A stretch of 64,000 bases of DNA from JAVJQS01 sp040218815 (GTDB lineage Bacteria > Bacteroidota > Bacteroidia > Flavobacteriales_E > Vicingaceae), in the NCBI GenBank assembly GCA_040218815.1, contig JAVJQS010000002.1, positions 39,518-103,517 of the forward strand. Direction: 5' to 3'. Each line of letters opens with the position of its first letter. Positions within the stretch are counted from its first letter, which is position 1. A program made the translations under genes and the position numbers. This document shows, piece after piece, positions 1 through 10,500 of the stretch. Below the pieces are notes generated by a model. The model saw only the letters and a list, made by a program, of their open reading frames with translations. It did no database searches and had not been told where the DNA came from.

Positions 1-81
1 TTCATAGCCAGACAGCTGTAAAATTTCTTCAAGTGTTTCCCTGATATTAACTTCATCTTCTACTACTACTATGCGATCCAT
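1..81 (-). CDS. Response regulator, N-terminal fragment (cut by window edge)
   Basis: Only the first 27 codons lie in the window. They begin MDRIVVVEDEVNIRETLEEI, the start of a CheY-like receiver domain: a hydrophobic strand followed by the acidic ED pair that binds magnesium. The phosphoacceptor Asp and any output domain lie outside, so I cannot say whether it binds DNA. The ATG (79-81 on the minus strand) comes 4 bases after the stop of the sensor kinase that precedes it, so the two are almost certainly one transcript and probable partners. This may be the first member of the operon able to act on gene expression. Confidence 0.8.
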   Translation of the reverse strand, partial: MDRIVVVEDEVNIRETLEEILQLSGYE

Positions 82-85
82 AATG

Positions 86-2401
86 TTATTTTTCTATTTT
101 AATAGTGAATGTTGTACCACTTCCTTGCTCACTTTCAACGGCTACAGTCATATCCATTAACTCTAAGTAGGCTTTAACAATTGCCGTGCCCATGCCAGTT
201 CCTTCAATATTTTTTACATTCTTAGCTCTGTAAAAAGGTTCGAAAATATGACTGACCTCTTCTTCTGGAATTCCTACTCCAAAGTCTTGTACATTAATAA
301 TGAGTATGCTATTTTTAAAGTGAAGGTGAACTAGTGGTGCAGGTTTTGATTTAGAGTACTTGAACGCATTACTAACTAAATTTGAAAAAGCATGCTCAAA
401 GAGCTTATGGTCTAGTTGATACATAGCTGGTGACCCTTCGTAGGTTAACTTAATCCTTCTAGCGTCTTCTTGTATCTCGTTGTGTTTTTGAACAATAGTC
501 TGAATAAAGCTCAACACATCGGTCATTTGAAAGTCAGGTTTTATGTTACCCGATTCTTTCTTTCCAAGTACTAAAACGCTATCCATTAACTCTGTCATTC
601 GTTTAATTTCTGGTTGTACTCTACTATAAACTCTGTCGAATTTTTCTTTAAACTCACTTGACTCTTTTTGCACATGCATTTCCAATAAGCTTATGCTTGA
701 TTGAATAACTGTTAGTGGTGTCCTAAATTGGTGAGAGGCAGTTGAAACAAACTGAGATTTTAAATCACCTAATTCTTTCTCTTTAAAATAGGCACGCTCA
801 ATGTTGTCCTTCGCTTCTTCTAACTCTTTTGTTCTTTCTCGTACTTTCCCTTCAAGTTTTTGATTGATGTTTTTTAGTAATTCTTCACTTTCTTTTTTCT
901 GAGTAATATCATCAATGAATAATAATAAATTCCCCAAGCCGATTGGTTCAGAGACCACAGTTACTTTTAAGGCATACCATTTATTTTTAGATTTGTATTC
1001 TAAGTAGGCCCCTTTCCCATTTTCAATTGCCTCATTAATGGTTCCTATAACTTCGGGTAATGCATCTTTTTTAAAGAAAAAATGGACCTTTTCCTTCCCT
1101 TTTCTTTGTTTGTAATAGGCCCCATATGCCAGTTTATTAGCAAATAGTATATTTAGCTTATTATCAATTTTTAAAACCCTTACCGGCAATTGCTCTGTTA
1201 ACAATCTAAATTTCTCCTCACTCCTAATTAATTCGTTTTCCCTGTTTCTAATTTCAGTAACATCTAAACAGGCCACAGTTATTTTTTTTAATAATTTTTC
1301 TTTTGTTGATACAACTTTTCCTAGAACTGATAGGTTGCGTTTATTCCCGTCTGGCCGAACTATAGTTGCTTCAAAAGAGAAGTCTTTTTGTAATTTTACT
1401 GTTCTGGAAATTAATTTCCTCACTCTTATCTCGTCTAACGGTTGGAAAAAGCTAATGTATTCTTCCAATGAGTTAGGTACATTACTTTTAGAATTTAATC
1501 CATAAATATCAAGCAAAGTATCAGAATACTTTAATTTATCAGTAGAAGGGTCATAACTCCAACTACCCACTTTTGCTAAGCGTTGAGTTTCATCGAGAAT
1601 TTCATTCTGTTCTTGTAGCAATTCTTGCATTTCCTTCCTAACAGAAATATCTCTCATGATGCCTTCTGTTCCTGCTGGATTTCCTTTACTGTCATAAAAT
1701 ATCCTTAGAGATGTAGAAATCCATTTCCTAGCCCCGCTTTTAGTTAATAAAAGAATTTCTTTTTCCCTTATCAGTTCCACTCTTTTTAGCGTCTCAATGA
1801 TTCCACTCCTTTCTTCTGGATTTGCGTACAAGGACCTTATATTCATCCCTATCAACTCTTCTGGAGAAAAGCCAACAAGCTCTAAAGCTGACGGACTTAC
1901 CACTTGTATTATGCCCTCAAAATTTACCCGAACAAATACATCTACCAATGAATTGAATATGCCTCGGAACTTATCTTCACTTAATCTTAACTTTTCTTGA
2001 ATTTGCTCCTTTTCTTGATTTATAAGATATCCTTCAATAGCCAATTCCATCACTGTAGCTAAGCTTGTGGGATCATATGGTTTATTGATGTATTTGTGAA
2101 CTTTATTACTATTAATAGCATTCTTCAAAACGTCGTGATCTGCAAAACCAGTTATTAATATAGTAGGAATTAAGCTACATTTACTCTTAACCTTACTTAG
2201 GAAATCTAATCCATCTATATCGGGCATTCGTTGATCAGAGATGACCAGATGAAGCTGTTGTTGATCAAATATTAATAATGCTTCTTTTGCAGAGAGGGCG
2301 GTATAAACATTATATTTCCTTCTGTAAAGCCCTTTAAAAACTCGTAGATTACTTTCTTCATCATCAACATACAGAATATTATACTTGCTCCTTGTATCCA
2401 T
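86..2401 (-). CDS. Receiver-PAS-PAS-PAS sensor histidine kinase
   Basis: A 771-residue soluble hybrid kinase with no membrane segment. An N-terminal receiver domain (residues about 8-120, acidic pair D13/D14, phosphoacceptor D56 in ISDQRMPDIDG) precedes about three PAS/PAC segments (roughly 140-510). A coiled linker leads to the HisKA box ASHQFRTPLT with predicted phosphorylated H557, then a HATPase domain with N-box FSNLVSNAFKYSK and G-boxes DFGVGIPE and GTGMGTAIV. The N-terminal receiver suggests it is controlled by an upstream kinase, while the PAS domains sense a cytosolic signal I cannot identify. The ATG start is followed directly by the receiver domain. It lies 8 bases after the preceding receiver gene and 4 bases before the next regulator, so it sits inside a phosphorelay operon. 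Confidence 0.88.
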   Translation of the reverse strand: MDTRSKYNILYVDDEESNLRVFKGLYRRKYNVYTALSAKEALLIFDQQQLHLVISDQRMPDIDGLDFLSKVKSKCSLIPTILITGFADHDVLKNAINSNKVHKYINKPYDPTSLATVMELAIEGYLINQEKEQIQEKLRLSEDKFRGIFNSLVDVFVRVNFEGIIQVVSPSALELVGFSPEELIGMNIRSLYANPEERSGIIETLKRVELIREKEILLLTKSGARKWISTSLRIFYDSKGNPAGTEGIMRDISVRKEMQELLQEQNEILDETQRLAKVGSWSYDPSTDKLKYSDTLLDIYGLNSKSNVPNSLEEYISFFQPLDEIRVRKLISRTVKLQKDFSFEATIVRPDGNKRNLSVLGKVVSTKEKLLKKITVACLDVTEIRNRENELIRSEEKFRLLTEQLPVRVLKIDNKLNILFANKLAYGAYYKQRKGKEKVHFFFKKDALPEVIGTINEAIENGKGAYLEYKSKNKWYALKVTVVSEPIGLGNLLLFIDDITQKKESEELLKNINQKLEGKVRERTKELEEAKDNIERAYFKEKELGDLKSQFVSTASHQFRTPLTVIQSSISLLEMHVQKESSEFKEKFDRVYSRVQPEIKRMTELMDSVLVLGKKESGNIKPDFQMTDVLSFIQTIVQKHNEIQEDARRIKLTYEGSPAMYQLDHKLFEHAFSNLVSNAFKYSKSKPAPLVHLHFKNSILIINVQDFGVGIPEEEVSHIFEPFYRAKNVKNIEGTGMGTAIVKAYLELMDMTVAVESEQGSGTTFTIKIEK

Positions 2402-2409
2402 AAAAACTA

Positions 2410-2781
2410 CTAGACTGAATCAATTATTTGTTTCAATACATCATGGCCACAAGGCTTAGGTAAAAAGCACTTAAGCATATATTTTTCTTTGGCTTCATTA
2501 ATATCTGCTGCTTCAGCATTGCCTGAGAGCATTACCCTCGATATTTTTGAAAATGGATATAACTCACAAAGTTGTTTAAGTAGCTCTACACCACTCATTT
2601 CTGGCATACGCTGATCAGTAATTAAAACATCAGGGTTTTCAGTTTCTAGTATTTTCAATGCCTCTTTTCCATTCAATGCTGTCATTATTGTGTATTCTCT
2701 TCTAAATGCAGAACGAAATGTTCTCAAGTTAGCTTCTTCGTCATCAATATAGAGTACAGTTCGCTTCATATGCTTTCTCAT
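2410..2781 (-). CDS. Stand-alone receiver-domain protein
   Basis: A 123-residue single-domain response regulator with the acidic pair D13/D14, phosphoacceptor D56 (DVLITDQRMPEMSG), the conserved Ser in MLSGNA and Lys in FLPKPCG. It has no output domain, so it probably works as a phosphate shuttle or by protein contact. Its ATG overlaps the stop of the upstream kinase as ATGA (2778-2781), which suggests translational coupling. A second in-frame ATG at 2769 (MKRTVLYIDD) would also give a complete domain. Its receiver resembles the N-terminal receiver of the next kinase (both carry YxDDEExNLR and DQRMP), which suggests duplication within the operon. Confidence 0.88.
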   Translation of the reverse strand: MRKHMKRTVLYIDDEEANLRTFRSAFRREYTIMTALNGKEALKILETENPDVLITDQRMPEMSGVELLKQLCELYPFSKISRVMLSGNAEAADINEAKEKYMLKCFLPKPCGHDVLKQIIDSV

Positions 2782-3983
2782 TTTGGTAATTCAATTTGAA
2801 ATGTTGTCCCGACTCCTATTTTACTGGTGTAATTTATTTTACCATTATGGTGTTCCACGATTCCAAAGCTTATTGATAAGCCGAGTCCTGTTCCTTCTCC
2901 CACATCTTTTGTTGTTAAAAAAGGATCAAAGATGCGGTCCCCAAATTCTTCAGAAATGCCACATCCATTATCAGCTACCAAAATCTTTACTCCTCCATTC
3001 TTATTGGAAGTAATTATTTTAATGGTTCCTTTTTGATCAATGGCTTGTTCTGCATTCATTATCAAGTTCATAAACAGCTGATTCAATTGACCAGGTAATC
3101 CTTTGATAATAGTTATGTTCTTTTCCAAGTTAAGTTGAAACTTTATTTCTTTTTTAGTGAGTCGTTTTATGATTTTGACATTACTTTCAATTTCTTTATT
3201 AACATCTACATAAAGCATTTCCTCACCATCAACTCTCGAAAATCGCTTTAATCCTTTCACGATTTCTTCTGTTCTGCTTGCTCCCATCTTAATGTCCTGA
3301 ATTGTACTCATTAGGTTATCTTTAATGAAATCGTAATCTATTTCAGCTTTTAATTCCTTCATCCGTTTTGAAATATCAGGTTGGCTTTTCTTTAAATCAA
3401 CTTTTTCATATAACTCTAGGACTTTCATCAAATCAATCAGGTCTAATTCAATTCCAGCAGCTCCAGCATTTACAAAATTAATAGGGTTGTTAATTTCATG
3501 TGCTATTCCAGCTGAAAGGGTACCCAATGAGGCCATTTTTTCAGCTTGAAATAATTTGGTTTGGGTTTGGCTCACTTTTTTTAGTGCTTCTTCCAACTGC
3601 TCTTGTTGGCGTTTAACAGTTAAGTGAGTATTTACCCTAGCTACTACCTCATCTAGATGAAAAGGCTTCTCTATATAATCAACTGCCCCAGCCTCAAAAG
3701 CCTTAACTTTATCTAGTATTCCAGACAAAGCGCTTACAAAAATGACAGGAATTTGAGACAGCTTTTTATCATTTTTGAGTATTCTACAAGTTTCATACCC
3801 ATCCATATCAGGCATTTGCACATCTAACAAGATCAGCTTTGGAGACTTAGATTTTATGCTGTCTATCGCTTTCTGCCCGCTCATTGCTAAGCGAATAATA
3901 TAACCTTTGGGCTTTAAGATACTAGATAAAACTTTTAAGTTTTCTGAGTTATCATCAACTAATAAAATATCATCTTTCTTCAC
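2778..3983 (-). CDS. Receiver-histidine kinase hybrid
   Basis: A 401-residue protein made of an N-terminal receiver (D10/D11, phosphoacceptor D54 in ILLDVQMPDMDGYE), a coiled-coil linker (about 120-150) and a histidine kinase core. The H-box is GTLSAGIAHEINNPINFV with predicted H162; the ATPase part has the N-box MNLIMNAEQAI, VADNGCGI and GEGTGLGLSI. The H-box is of the HEINNP type found in NtrB-like kinases. There is no sensor domain or membrane segment, so the input is probably phosphorylation of its own receiver. The start is GTG (3981-3983): the codon directly upstream in frame is a stop, leaving no ATG alternative. It lies 17 bases downstream of the larger hybrid kinase and overlaps the next gene by 4 bases. 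Confidence 0.88.
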   Translation of the reverse strand: MKKDDILLVDDNSENLKVLSSILKPKGYIIRLAMSGQKAIDSIKSKSPKLILLDVQMPDMDGYETCRILKNDKKLSQIPVIFVSALSGILDKVKAFEAGAVDYIEKPFHLDEVVARVNTHLTVKRQQEQLEEALKKVSQTQTKLFQAEKMASLGTLSAGIAHEINNPINFVNAGAAGIELDLIDLMKVLELYEKVDLKKSQPDISKRMKELKAEIDYDFIKDNLMSTIQDIKMGASRTEEIVKGLKRFSRVDGEEMLYVDVNKEIESNVKIIKRLTKKEIKFQLNLEKNITIIKGLPGQLNQLFMNLIMNAEQAIDQKGTIKIITSNKNGGVKILVADNGCGISEEFGDRIFDPFLTTKDVGEGTGLGLSISFGIVEHHNGKINYTSKIGVGTTFQIELPK

Positions 3984-4000
3984 TTAACTTTCTATATAAA

Positions 4001-6154
4001 TTACCTAAATAGTTCCTCTAATCCTTCCAAATCATATGAATCTAAATGAGATTGAATCAAATCAAACAACTCCTTATTTGTAGTAGAAATTTTCTGAGAA
4101 ATAGACCTCAATTCTTCTGTATCTCCCTCTAATACAGCCTTTTCTATATTCACTCTTATGCTATTTGGCAGAGATACAATACCTTTCTTAGCTGCTTTTA
4201 AGTCAATTAAATTATCTTCTAATTTTTCAAGATCGTTATAAGTATACTCAATGCCTGTGCACTTTTCAATTTCATCTAAAAGTTCTGATATTTTAAAGGG
4301 TTTTTTGACAAAACTATCTGCACCAGATTTTAAAAATAAATCTCTTTCCTCATCAAAAGCACTAGCGCTTATGCCTATTATTTTCACATTTTCAAACTCT
4401 TCTAAACTTCTTATTTTAGCAGTGGCCTCTATCCCATTCATTCCCGGCATAACCATATCCATTAAAACAACATTGGGCAACCATTTTTTAACCATCTTAA
4501 CTGCTTCATTGCCGTCATGAACTGATTTTACAGTAAATCCAATGCTATTGAGTAAAAGTTCTAAGACCTCTCTATTTTCTGCTATATCATCTACTATTAG
4601 CACTTTTAACTTGTCTTGCCCCTCTTTTACTTTATCCACCTCCCTGTGACTGTCTTCTTCCAATATGCCTGCATCTTCGCCTTCTACATAAGGCAAAGTG
4701 AAAGTAAAGTTGGATCCTTTCCCATACTTACTTTCTACCTCAATATCTCCATTCATCAATTGAGCTAACTTTTTGCTAATCGACAGGCCTAAACCTGTTC
4801 CTTCTTTATTAACTCCATCCTCAGTCTGCTCAAAAGTCTCAAAAATAGATTCTATGTATTTTTCAGAAATACCAATTCCAGTATCAATAACAGAAATGGA
4901 AATTGTAGCGTTTTTAACGACAGTGTTTATCATTACACTTCCTGTATTAGTAAATTTCACTGCATTTGCAATAAGGTTTATCAATACTTGTCGTATCTTA
5001 TTTTTATCAGCTTGGATTAATCTTGGAAGCTTATCTGTATTTTCGATTAGCAGTTCTAAGCCCTTTTGATTAATTTGAAATTTAAAAAGCTCACCTAACT
5101 CATTTATCAATTCTGCTGGATTAAATGAACTATAGTTGAGCTCCATTTTCCCAGTCTCAATCTTTGATAGGTTTAATATGTTGTTAATCAAACCCAAAAG
5201 ATGATTACCACTTTTATTAATTGCTACAATGCTGGTTTTTTGATCTGAAGAAATATTTTTATTCCGTTTTAATATCTGCGCATGCCCTAATATGGCATTC
5301 ATTGGAGTTCTTATTTCGTGTGACATGTTTGCTAAGAACAGACTTTTAGCTCTATTAGCATCCTCAGCCCGTAATTTTGATTCTTCTAATTCTTTTTGAA
5401 AATTATGCCGATCAACAATGGTTGTTAGCTGCAATTGAAGTTGATCGATAAATTCATCAAGCAAATCGAATCTCTCATTATTTGACTTCTTAAAGAAAAA
5501 CTCTAGCACAGCTATAACCTTCCCTCCCAAAGGAACAGGCATACTATAAGCTCCTTTAAAGCCATACTCTAATGCCTCTTCCCTTCTTTTAATACCATCA
5601 ACGCTACTTAAGTCATTTACCCAAATTGCTTTTTGGTCTTTCCAAACTTTCCCTAAAACCCCTTCTCCTTTTGAAAAAGTTGTTTTTAAAGTAGTTTCTT
5701 TTAGCTTACTGAATTCAGTATCTTCTTCATTATACCAAATATCAGCTGCTACTAGTTTTTCTTGATCGTAATCAGGTAGGTAAATGTGACCAAGAGGCCA
5801 ATTGGTAAAAGCACAAACACTTTCTAAAGCCTTAATAAGAATTGTGTTTATGTCCCTCGTTTCAATTGCAAGTTGAGATAGTTCCTTTAAAAATATTATC
5901 TGCTCTTTTATACGTGATTGCTTCGTAATATTATCACCAGTGCTTATAGTTCCGGTAATCTTACCATTTTCATCAAAAATGTATGTATTTTTCCAAGCGA
6001 TTAATTTTTCACTCCCGTCCTTGCAAAGCGCCCAATTTTCTACATAACTGCTATCTTCATCAAATCCATCATCAATGATTTCATTAAACATCTTAATAGA
6101 TTTTTCAATTAAGCGTTTGGGAATAAAATTTTGCAGAAAATCTTTACCCAACAT
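4001..6154 (-). CDS. PAS-GAF-histidine kinase-receiver hybrid (3' part of a split gene)
   Basis: From the first ATG this is 717 residues: the end of a PAS domain (to about 80), a GAF-like domain (about 95-250), HisKA box NMSHEIRTPMN with predicted H279, a HATPase domain (GIGIS, GTGLGLSISKKLA), a receiver (about 525-640, LIVDDIAENRE and VLMDMVMPGMNG) and a short helical tail like those that often follow the receiver in such kinases. The ATG falls inside a PAS domain. The same frame stays open upstream to 6349 and encodes the missing PAS start (for example YYLDTIPSIILILDKEGKIE), with no usable start codon. The 3' end of the upstream gene reads into this segment if one base is added at 6342-6346. 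I therefore infer that this is the distal part of one gene of about 1040 codons spanning 4001-7116. Confidence 0.8.
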   Translation of the reverse strand: MLGKDFLQNFIPKRLIEKSIKMFNEIIDDGFDEDSSYVENWALCKDGSEKLIAWKNTYIFDENGKITGTISTGDNITKQSRIKEQIIFLKELSQLAIETRDINTILIKALESVCAFTNWPLGHIYLPDYDQEKLVAADIWYNEEDTEFSKLKETTLKTTFSKGEGVLGKVWKDQKAIWVNDLSSVDGIKRREEALEYGFKGAYSMPVPLGGKVIAVLEFFFKKSNNERFDLLDEFIDQLQLQLTTIVDRHNFQKELEESKLRAEDANRAKSLFLANMSHEIRTPMNAILGHAQILKRNKNISSDQKTSIVAINKSGNHLLGLINNILNLSKIETGKMELNYSSFNPAELINELGELFKFQINQKGLELLIENTDKLPRLIQADKNKIRQVLINLIANAVKFTNTGSVMINTVVKNATISISVIDTGIGISEKYIESIFETFEQTEDGVNKEGTGLGLSISKKLAQLMNGDIEVESKYGKGSNFTFTLPYVEGEDAGILEEDSHREVDKVKEGQDKLKVLIVDDIAENREVLELLLNSIGFTVKSVHDGNEAVKMVKKWLPNVVLMDMVMPGMNGIEATAKIRSLEEFENVKIIGISASAFDEERDLFLKSGADSFVKKPFKISELLDEIEKCTGIEYTYNDLEKLEDNLIDLKAAKKGIVSLPNSIRVNIEKAVLEGDTEELRSISQKISTTNKELFDLIQSHLDSYDLEGLEELFR

Positions 6155-6330
6155 TTGTTCTCTCTTATACCCATATAAATTGCATGCAAACTCATTAACT
6201 AGTTCAATTTTTCCTTCTTTATCTAAAATTAGAATTATAGATGGAATTGTGTCAAGGTAATATTGAAGCTGTCTTCTCTCTTGTACAAGTGATTCATTAA
6301 GTTGGAGCAGCTCTTTTCTATTTGCAGAAA

Positions 6331-7116
6331 TTAACTTATCATTTTTCTCTCAAGGGTAATGTCTCTATTGGTTCCAATAAATTTTACAGCTTCACCATTT
6401 TCATTGAAAATTGCTTTAATACTGGCTCTTACATAATGCAGGTTTCCGTTATCGTCTGTAATCCTAAAAACAAGGTGCTGATTTTCTTTTGTTTCTTCAG
6501 CTAGCTTCATTTTTTGACTTACTAATTTAAGGTCTTCTTGATAGAGAAAAGTTGACCATTTAGGAAATGTTGCAATTTTTCTTTTTGCGCATGCATATAT
6601 TTTTGATACATCTCCTTCCCAAGTTATGGTGTCATTGAGCATATTTGTCTCCCATGTTACCATAGATGCAGAAGCTATTGCCAAATGCAGCCTTTCATTA
6701 GAAAAATAGAGTTCTTCTTTATTTAATTTATCTTCGGTAATGTCAATAAAGTGACCAATAAATTGGGTGCATTTTCCGTCTTCAGATTTTTCAAATACAG
6801 CATCTTTAGATTGACACCACATCCAACTTCCGTCTGATTTTTTAAAGCGATACTCAATTTCAATTGCTTGACCACCTTTAGACTCAACAACTTTATTCAT
6901 ATGCTCTACCACAGCCTGCCTGTCGTCAATATGAAATAACTCAAGAAACTCTGAGTGTTCCAAGTCATTTAAATAATCTAAACTATAGCCTGTTAGTTCA
7001 GTATATTTTGAATTAACATAAACATTTAAGCCTGAGGCTAAATCGTAAACATATATACCTCCCAAGGAAAACTTAAGTAGTTTGTTAATAAATACCTCAT
7101 CTACTTTTTGTTTCAT
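6331..7116 (-). CDS. PAS-PAS sensor fragment (5' part of a split hybrid kinase)
   Basis: A 261-residue protein with two PAS/PAC domains (about 8-125 and 135-255). Typical PAC features are visible, such as RFKKSDGSWMWCQSKD, GHFIDITED and GTNRDITLER. No kinase domain and no membrane segment are present. It ends TLERKMIS, exactly where a PAS-to-PAS linker is expected. Moving to the -1 frame at the A5 run gives TLERKNDKLISANRKEL and leads straight into the next PAS domain of the downstream kinase. It is the first gene of the signalling operon. Taken alone it could still act as a small PAS protein, but I think it more likely the front of an interrupted or frameshift-expressed kinase. Confidence 0.78.
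   Translation of the reverse strand: MKQKVDEVFINKLLKFSLGGIYVYDLASGLNVYVNSKYTELTGYSLDYLNDLEHSEFLELFHIDDRQAVVEHMNKVVESKGGQAIEIEYRFKKSDGSWMWCQSKDAVFEKSEDGKCTQFIGHFIDITEDKLNKEELYFSNERLHLAIASASMVTWETNMLNDTITWEGDVSKIYACAKRKIATFPKWSTFLYQEDLKLVSQKMKLAEETKENQHLVFRITDDNGNLHYVRASIKAIFNENGEAVKFIGTNRDITLERKMIS
6342..6346 (-). other. Apparent one-base frameshift in an A5 run of a sensor kinase gene
   Basis: The coding strand reads GAG AGA AAA ATG ATA AGT TAA in the upstream frame, stopping at 6331-6333. The downstream frame, entered at the run, reads AAA AAT GAT AAG TTA and continues open to 4001, restoring a normal PAS linker and a full PAS domain. One extra A in the run would join the two frames. Three explanations fit: a sequencing or assembly error in a homopolymer, a real inactivating deletion, or -1 slippage of Lys-tRNA on the A-rich site. 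I saw no strong downstream stem that would favour programmed slippage. Confidence 0.75.
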
Positions 7117-7519
7117 ATTTATTAAAGAATACTCTTCTAGTTGGACTCTGCTTTAAAAGAATTTGTGAGATACGCACAAACTTTGTAAAAGTTCACTTAT
7201 TATTTCAGTTAACAAGAACTATCGCATTATATCTTTGATTTTTAAGCCAAGCATTCTTTTACTGTCGATGAATGCATTTCTACATTCGATAATTTTTCAA
7301 AAAGCTTCATTAATTAAGCTTGTTTACTTGTTAAAAACAGTGAACAACTGAAGATAAAGTAGGTATTTCCAGTAAAAATCGACAGATTTATCTATAAAGT
7401 TGATGAATGCAATTTAGTGTGGTAAATCGTTGGTTTGTATTTTAGTCACGTTTGGTAATTCTTAGAATTGAAATAAAGCGCTCTACTATTAATATTGACC
7501 CTAATTATTTAGAGCAATT
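7117..7519. other. Divergent intergenic region
   Basis: About 400 AT-rich bases separate the start of the signalling operon (minus strand) from the start of the PKD-protein gene (plus strand), so both promoters should lie here. I found no exact TAnnTTTG box in a convincing position for either gene. A small inverted repeat, AAGCTT on both sides of an 8-base loop (7302-7321), is the only clear dyad. No credible small gene was seen. Confidence 0.5.
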
Positions 7520-10500
7520 ATGGGCTTTTTTCATCAAAAGAATTTTTTTCTTACGCTTTTATTCATTTCAATTACTACAATCGGGCTTTGCCAAGGCACA
7601 TCGCCTGTTGCAAATTTTCAGCTATCTGCCGATAAAGGTTGTGCTCCCTTTACGGTTTCTGTAACCAACACGTCTTCAAATGCAAATCAGTACAGTTGGG
7701 GTTTTGGAAATGGAAACTCCTCAAGCCTTGTTCAACCTTCTATCGTTTTTGCCTCAAAAGGAGTTTTTGATGTAAGGCTAATTGCAAAAGACACAGCTGG
7801 CAATGCAGATACACTAGTTAAAACCGTTTTAGTAAATGAAATTCCAACTGCAGATTTTAGCTATGTAGTGAAAAGCATGTGTTTAAATCAAAACCAGATT
7901 AGCTTCACCAACCACTCTACTCAAGGACTTAATTATACTTGGGATTTTGGTGATGGGAATTCCTCTACGCTCAGCAATCCGACCTATTCTTACGCAGACT
8001 CTGGTAACTATAGAGTTAAACTAATCGTGTCAGACAGTATTGGTTGCAGCAGCTTTAAACAAGCCAATCAAGTGATTCGGATTGAAAAAACGCCTGAGCT
8101 AGAGTTCACAGTTAGTGATACTCTTGGCTGTGATACCTCACAACAATTTTCATTTAACTGCCCTACAGATTCAATTGCTAATTGGTTGTGGGATTTTGGA
8201 GATGGCACTACTTCAAACACTCAAAATCCTAGCCACACGTATAGCTCTAAGGGTGTTTATAACATAAAGTTAATCACAACAAATCAGTTCAATTGCTTAG
8301 ATACTTTAGAAAAGCTAAACTATATTAACGTTTACAAGGAACCCCATTTAGATTTTTCCTCTTCACTAACTAGCGGATGTAGACCATTAAATGTGTCATT
8401 TTATAATGACTCAACTAATAAAGGTTCATCTCTGAGCTGGAGTTTCGGAGACGGCAGACGATTAAATAGTGATAGCATAACTACCACCTTTGACAGTTCG
8501 GGGAGTTATTCAATAACATTAATTTCTAGCTACCAAAATGGCTGTATAGATTCTATTACAAAACCAAACTTTATTCAAGTAAACGGAGACTCTAAGCCAT
8601 CATTTACAACTGATTCGATGAGGCTATGCAAAGGTGGCTCCATTAAATTTAGAAATACCTCCTTAGGTGGAAACTCTTGCACTTTTAATTGGAATTTTGG
8701 TGATAGCGTAAGATCAACAGCTAAGAACCCTTCGCATACTTATAATCAAACAGGAAGTTATACGGTAACTCTTACTGCAACAGACTCAAACTCTTGTTCC
8801 AGCACATATTCAAAAACCATCGACATCAATAAAACAAGAGCTTCTTTCTCTGTAGATAAGACAAGTGGGTGTCTTCCACTTACTGTCAATTTTAAAAACC
8901 ACAGCACAATTGCTGATAAATGGTTTTGGGATTTCGGAGATGGTGATACATCTCATCAAATAAGCCCTTCACACACTTATTATTCAAGTGGTAAATTCGA
9001 TGTCTCCTTAGTAATTGAAACAAACTCTGGTTGCCTCGACTCTATTGTTCATCATGATTTTATCCATGTATTTGATGATACTATTTCAACAAATTTAAGT
9101 GATACAATAACAGGTTGTTTGCCCTTGCCCATTGACTTTTCTGACAATCAATTAGGAGCCGTAGAATGGCAATGGGATTTTGGCAATGGCGATACATCTA
9201 TGGCTAAAGCTCCAAGCTATACTTATCAATCTCCAGGCACTTTTACTATATCATTAAAAACATTAAATTCAAATGGATGTCCAATTTATTTTGAAAATTA
9301 CGCTATAATTAAAATTGATAGTATTGAGCCAAAAATCAGTACACTTCAATTCGACTGTTCGAATACAACAATACAACTAACAGATTCAACTGAAAATATA
9401 AGCAGCTGGCTTTGGAACTTTGGCGACGGAACATATTCAACTTTGCAAAGCCCAGTTCATAAATTCCCTGACACCCTAGTCTATAACATTTCATTGACAT
9501 TAATAAGCAATAATGGCTGTAGTCGTAGTGTGTACTTACCCAGCTATATAGACTTTACCAACTGCTTAGCAGGTGGCCAAGGGCCAGGCTCATTTAATGG
9601 TGGAACCAGTCCTCCAAATAATGCAGATAGCATAAATTCTAATACTATATTTGCTCAAAATTGTGCTCCACAAATTGTACAATTGACCAACCCTGATACC
9701 AATGCATTTGCTTGGAATTGGAGTTTTGGAGATGGAGATAGTTCATCAGTGGAACACCCAATACATGTTTATAGAACACCTGGTGTTTTTGATGTGCAGT
9801 TAATTACTGAAGACTCTGTAGGAAAGGATACCATTTTATGGAATGATTATATTACTGTAAGTGGCCCAACTTCTAACTTCACTTCAAGCATATCCTATGA
9901 CTGCGATAGTGCATCAGTAAGTTTTAACAACACCTCTATTGGTACAAGTTCATGGATATGGCGTTTTGCAGATGTTTACGACTCTTCATCAATAACATTA
10001 ACTCATAAATATCCCTACTCGAATAGAAACTACCCCATTCAACTTATTGTAAATGATAGCATGGGTTGTTCTTCTTCAAAAATGAAAATTTTAAACTTTC
10101 CGAAAAATGAAATTTCATTCGATTTGCCTGATTCGGCTTGTATTGGAGATTCTATATTCTTTAGTGCTAGCGACACTTCAGCAAGATATTTTTGGGATTT
10201 TGGAGATGGAACTACTGACAGTAGTTTAACTGCAATTCATAATTACTCTCAAGGAGGTACCTACCCTATTCAAGTAATTAGCAAAAACGCTATGGGGTGT
10301 GAAAGTATTCACACCCTAGGTTCAATCGAAATAAAAGGAGCAAATGCTCAGTTTCAATTAATAGACTCAGTAGGTTGCATAAATGAGTACTATACATTTA
10401 AACCATCGGACTTAAGTGCTGATTCATACCATTGGAATATTGGTAATATCCATTCGAGTAGGCTTCAACTTTCTTCATTTAAATTAGCCAACCCTGGAAG

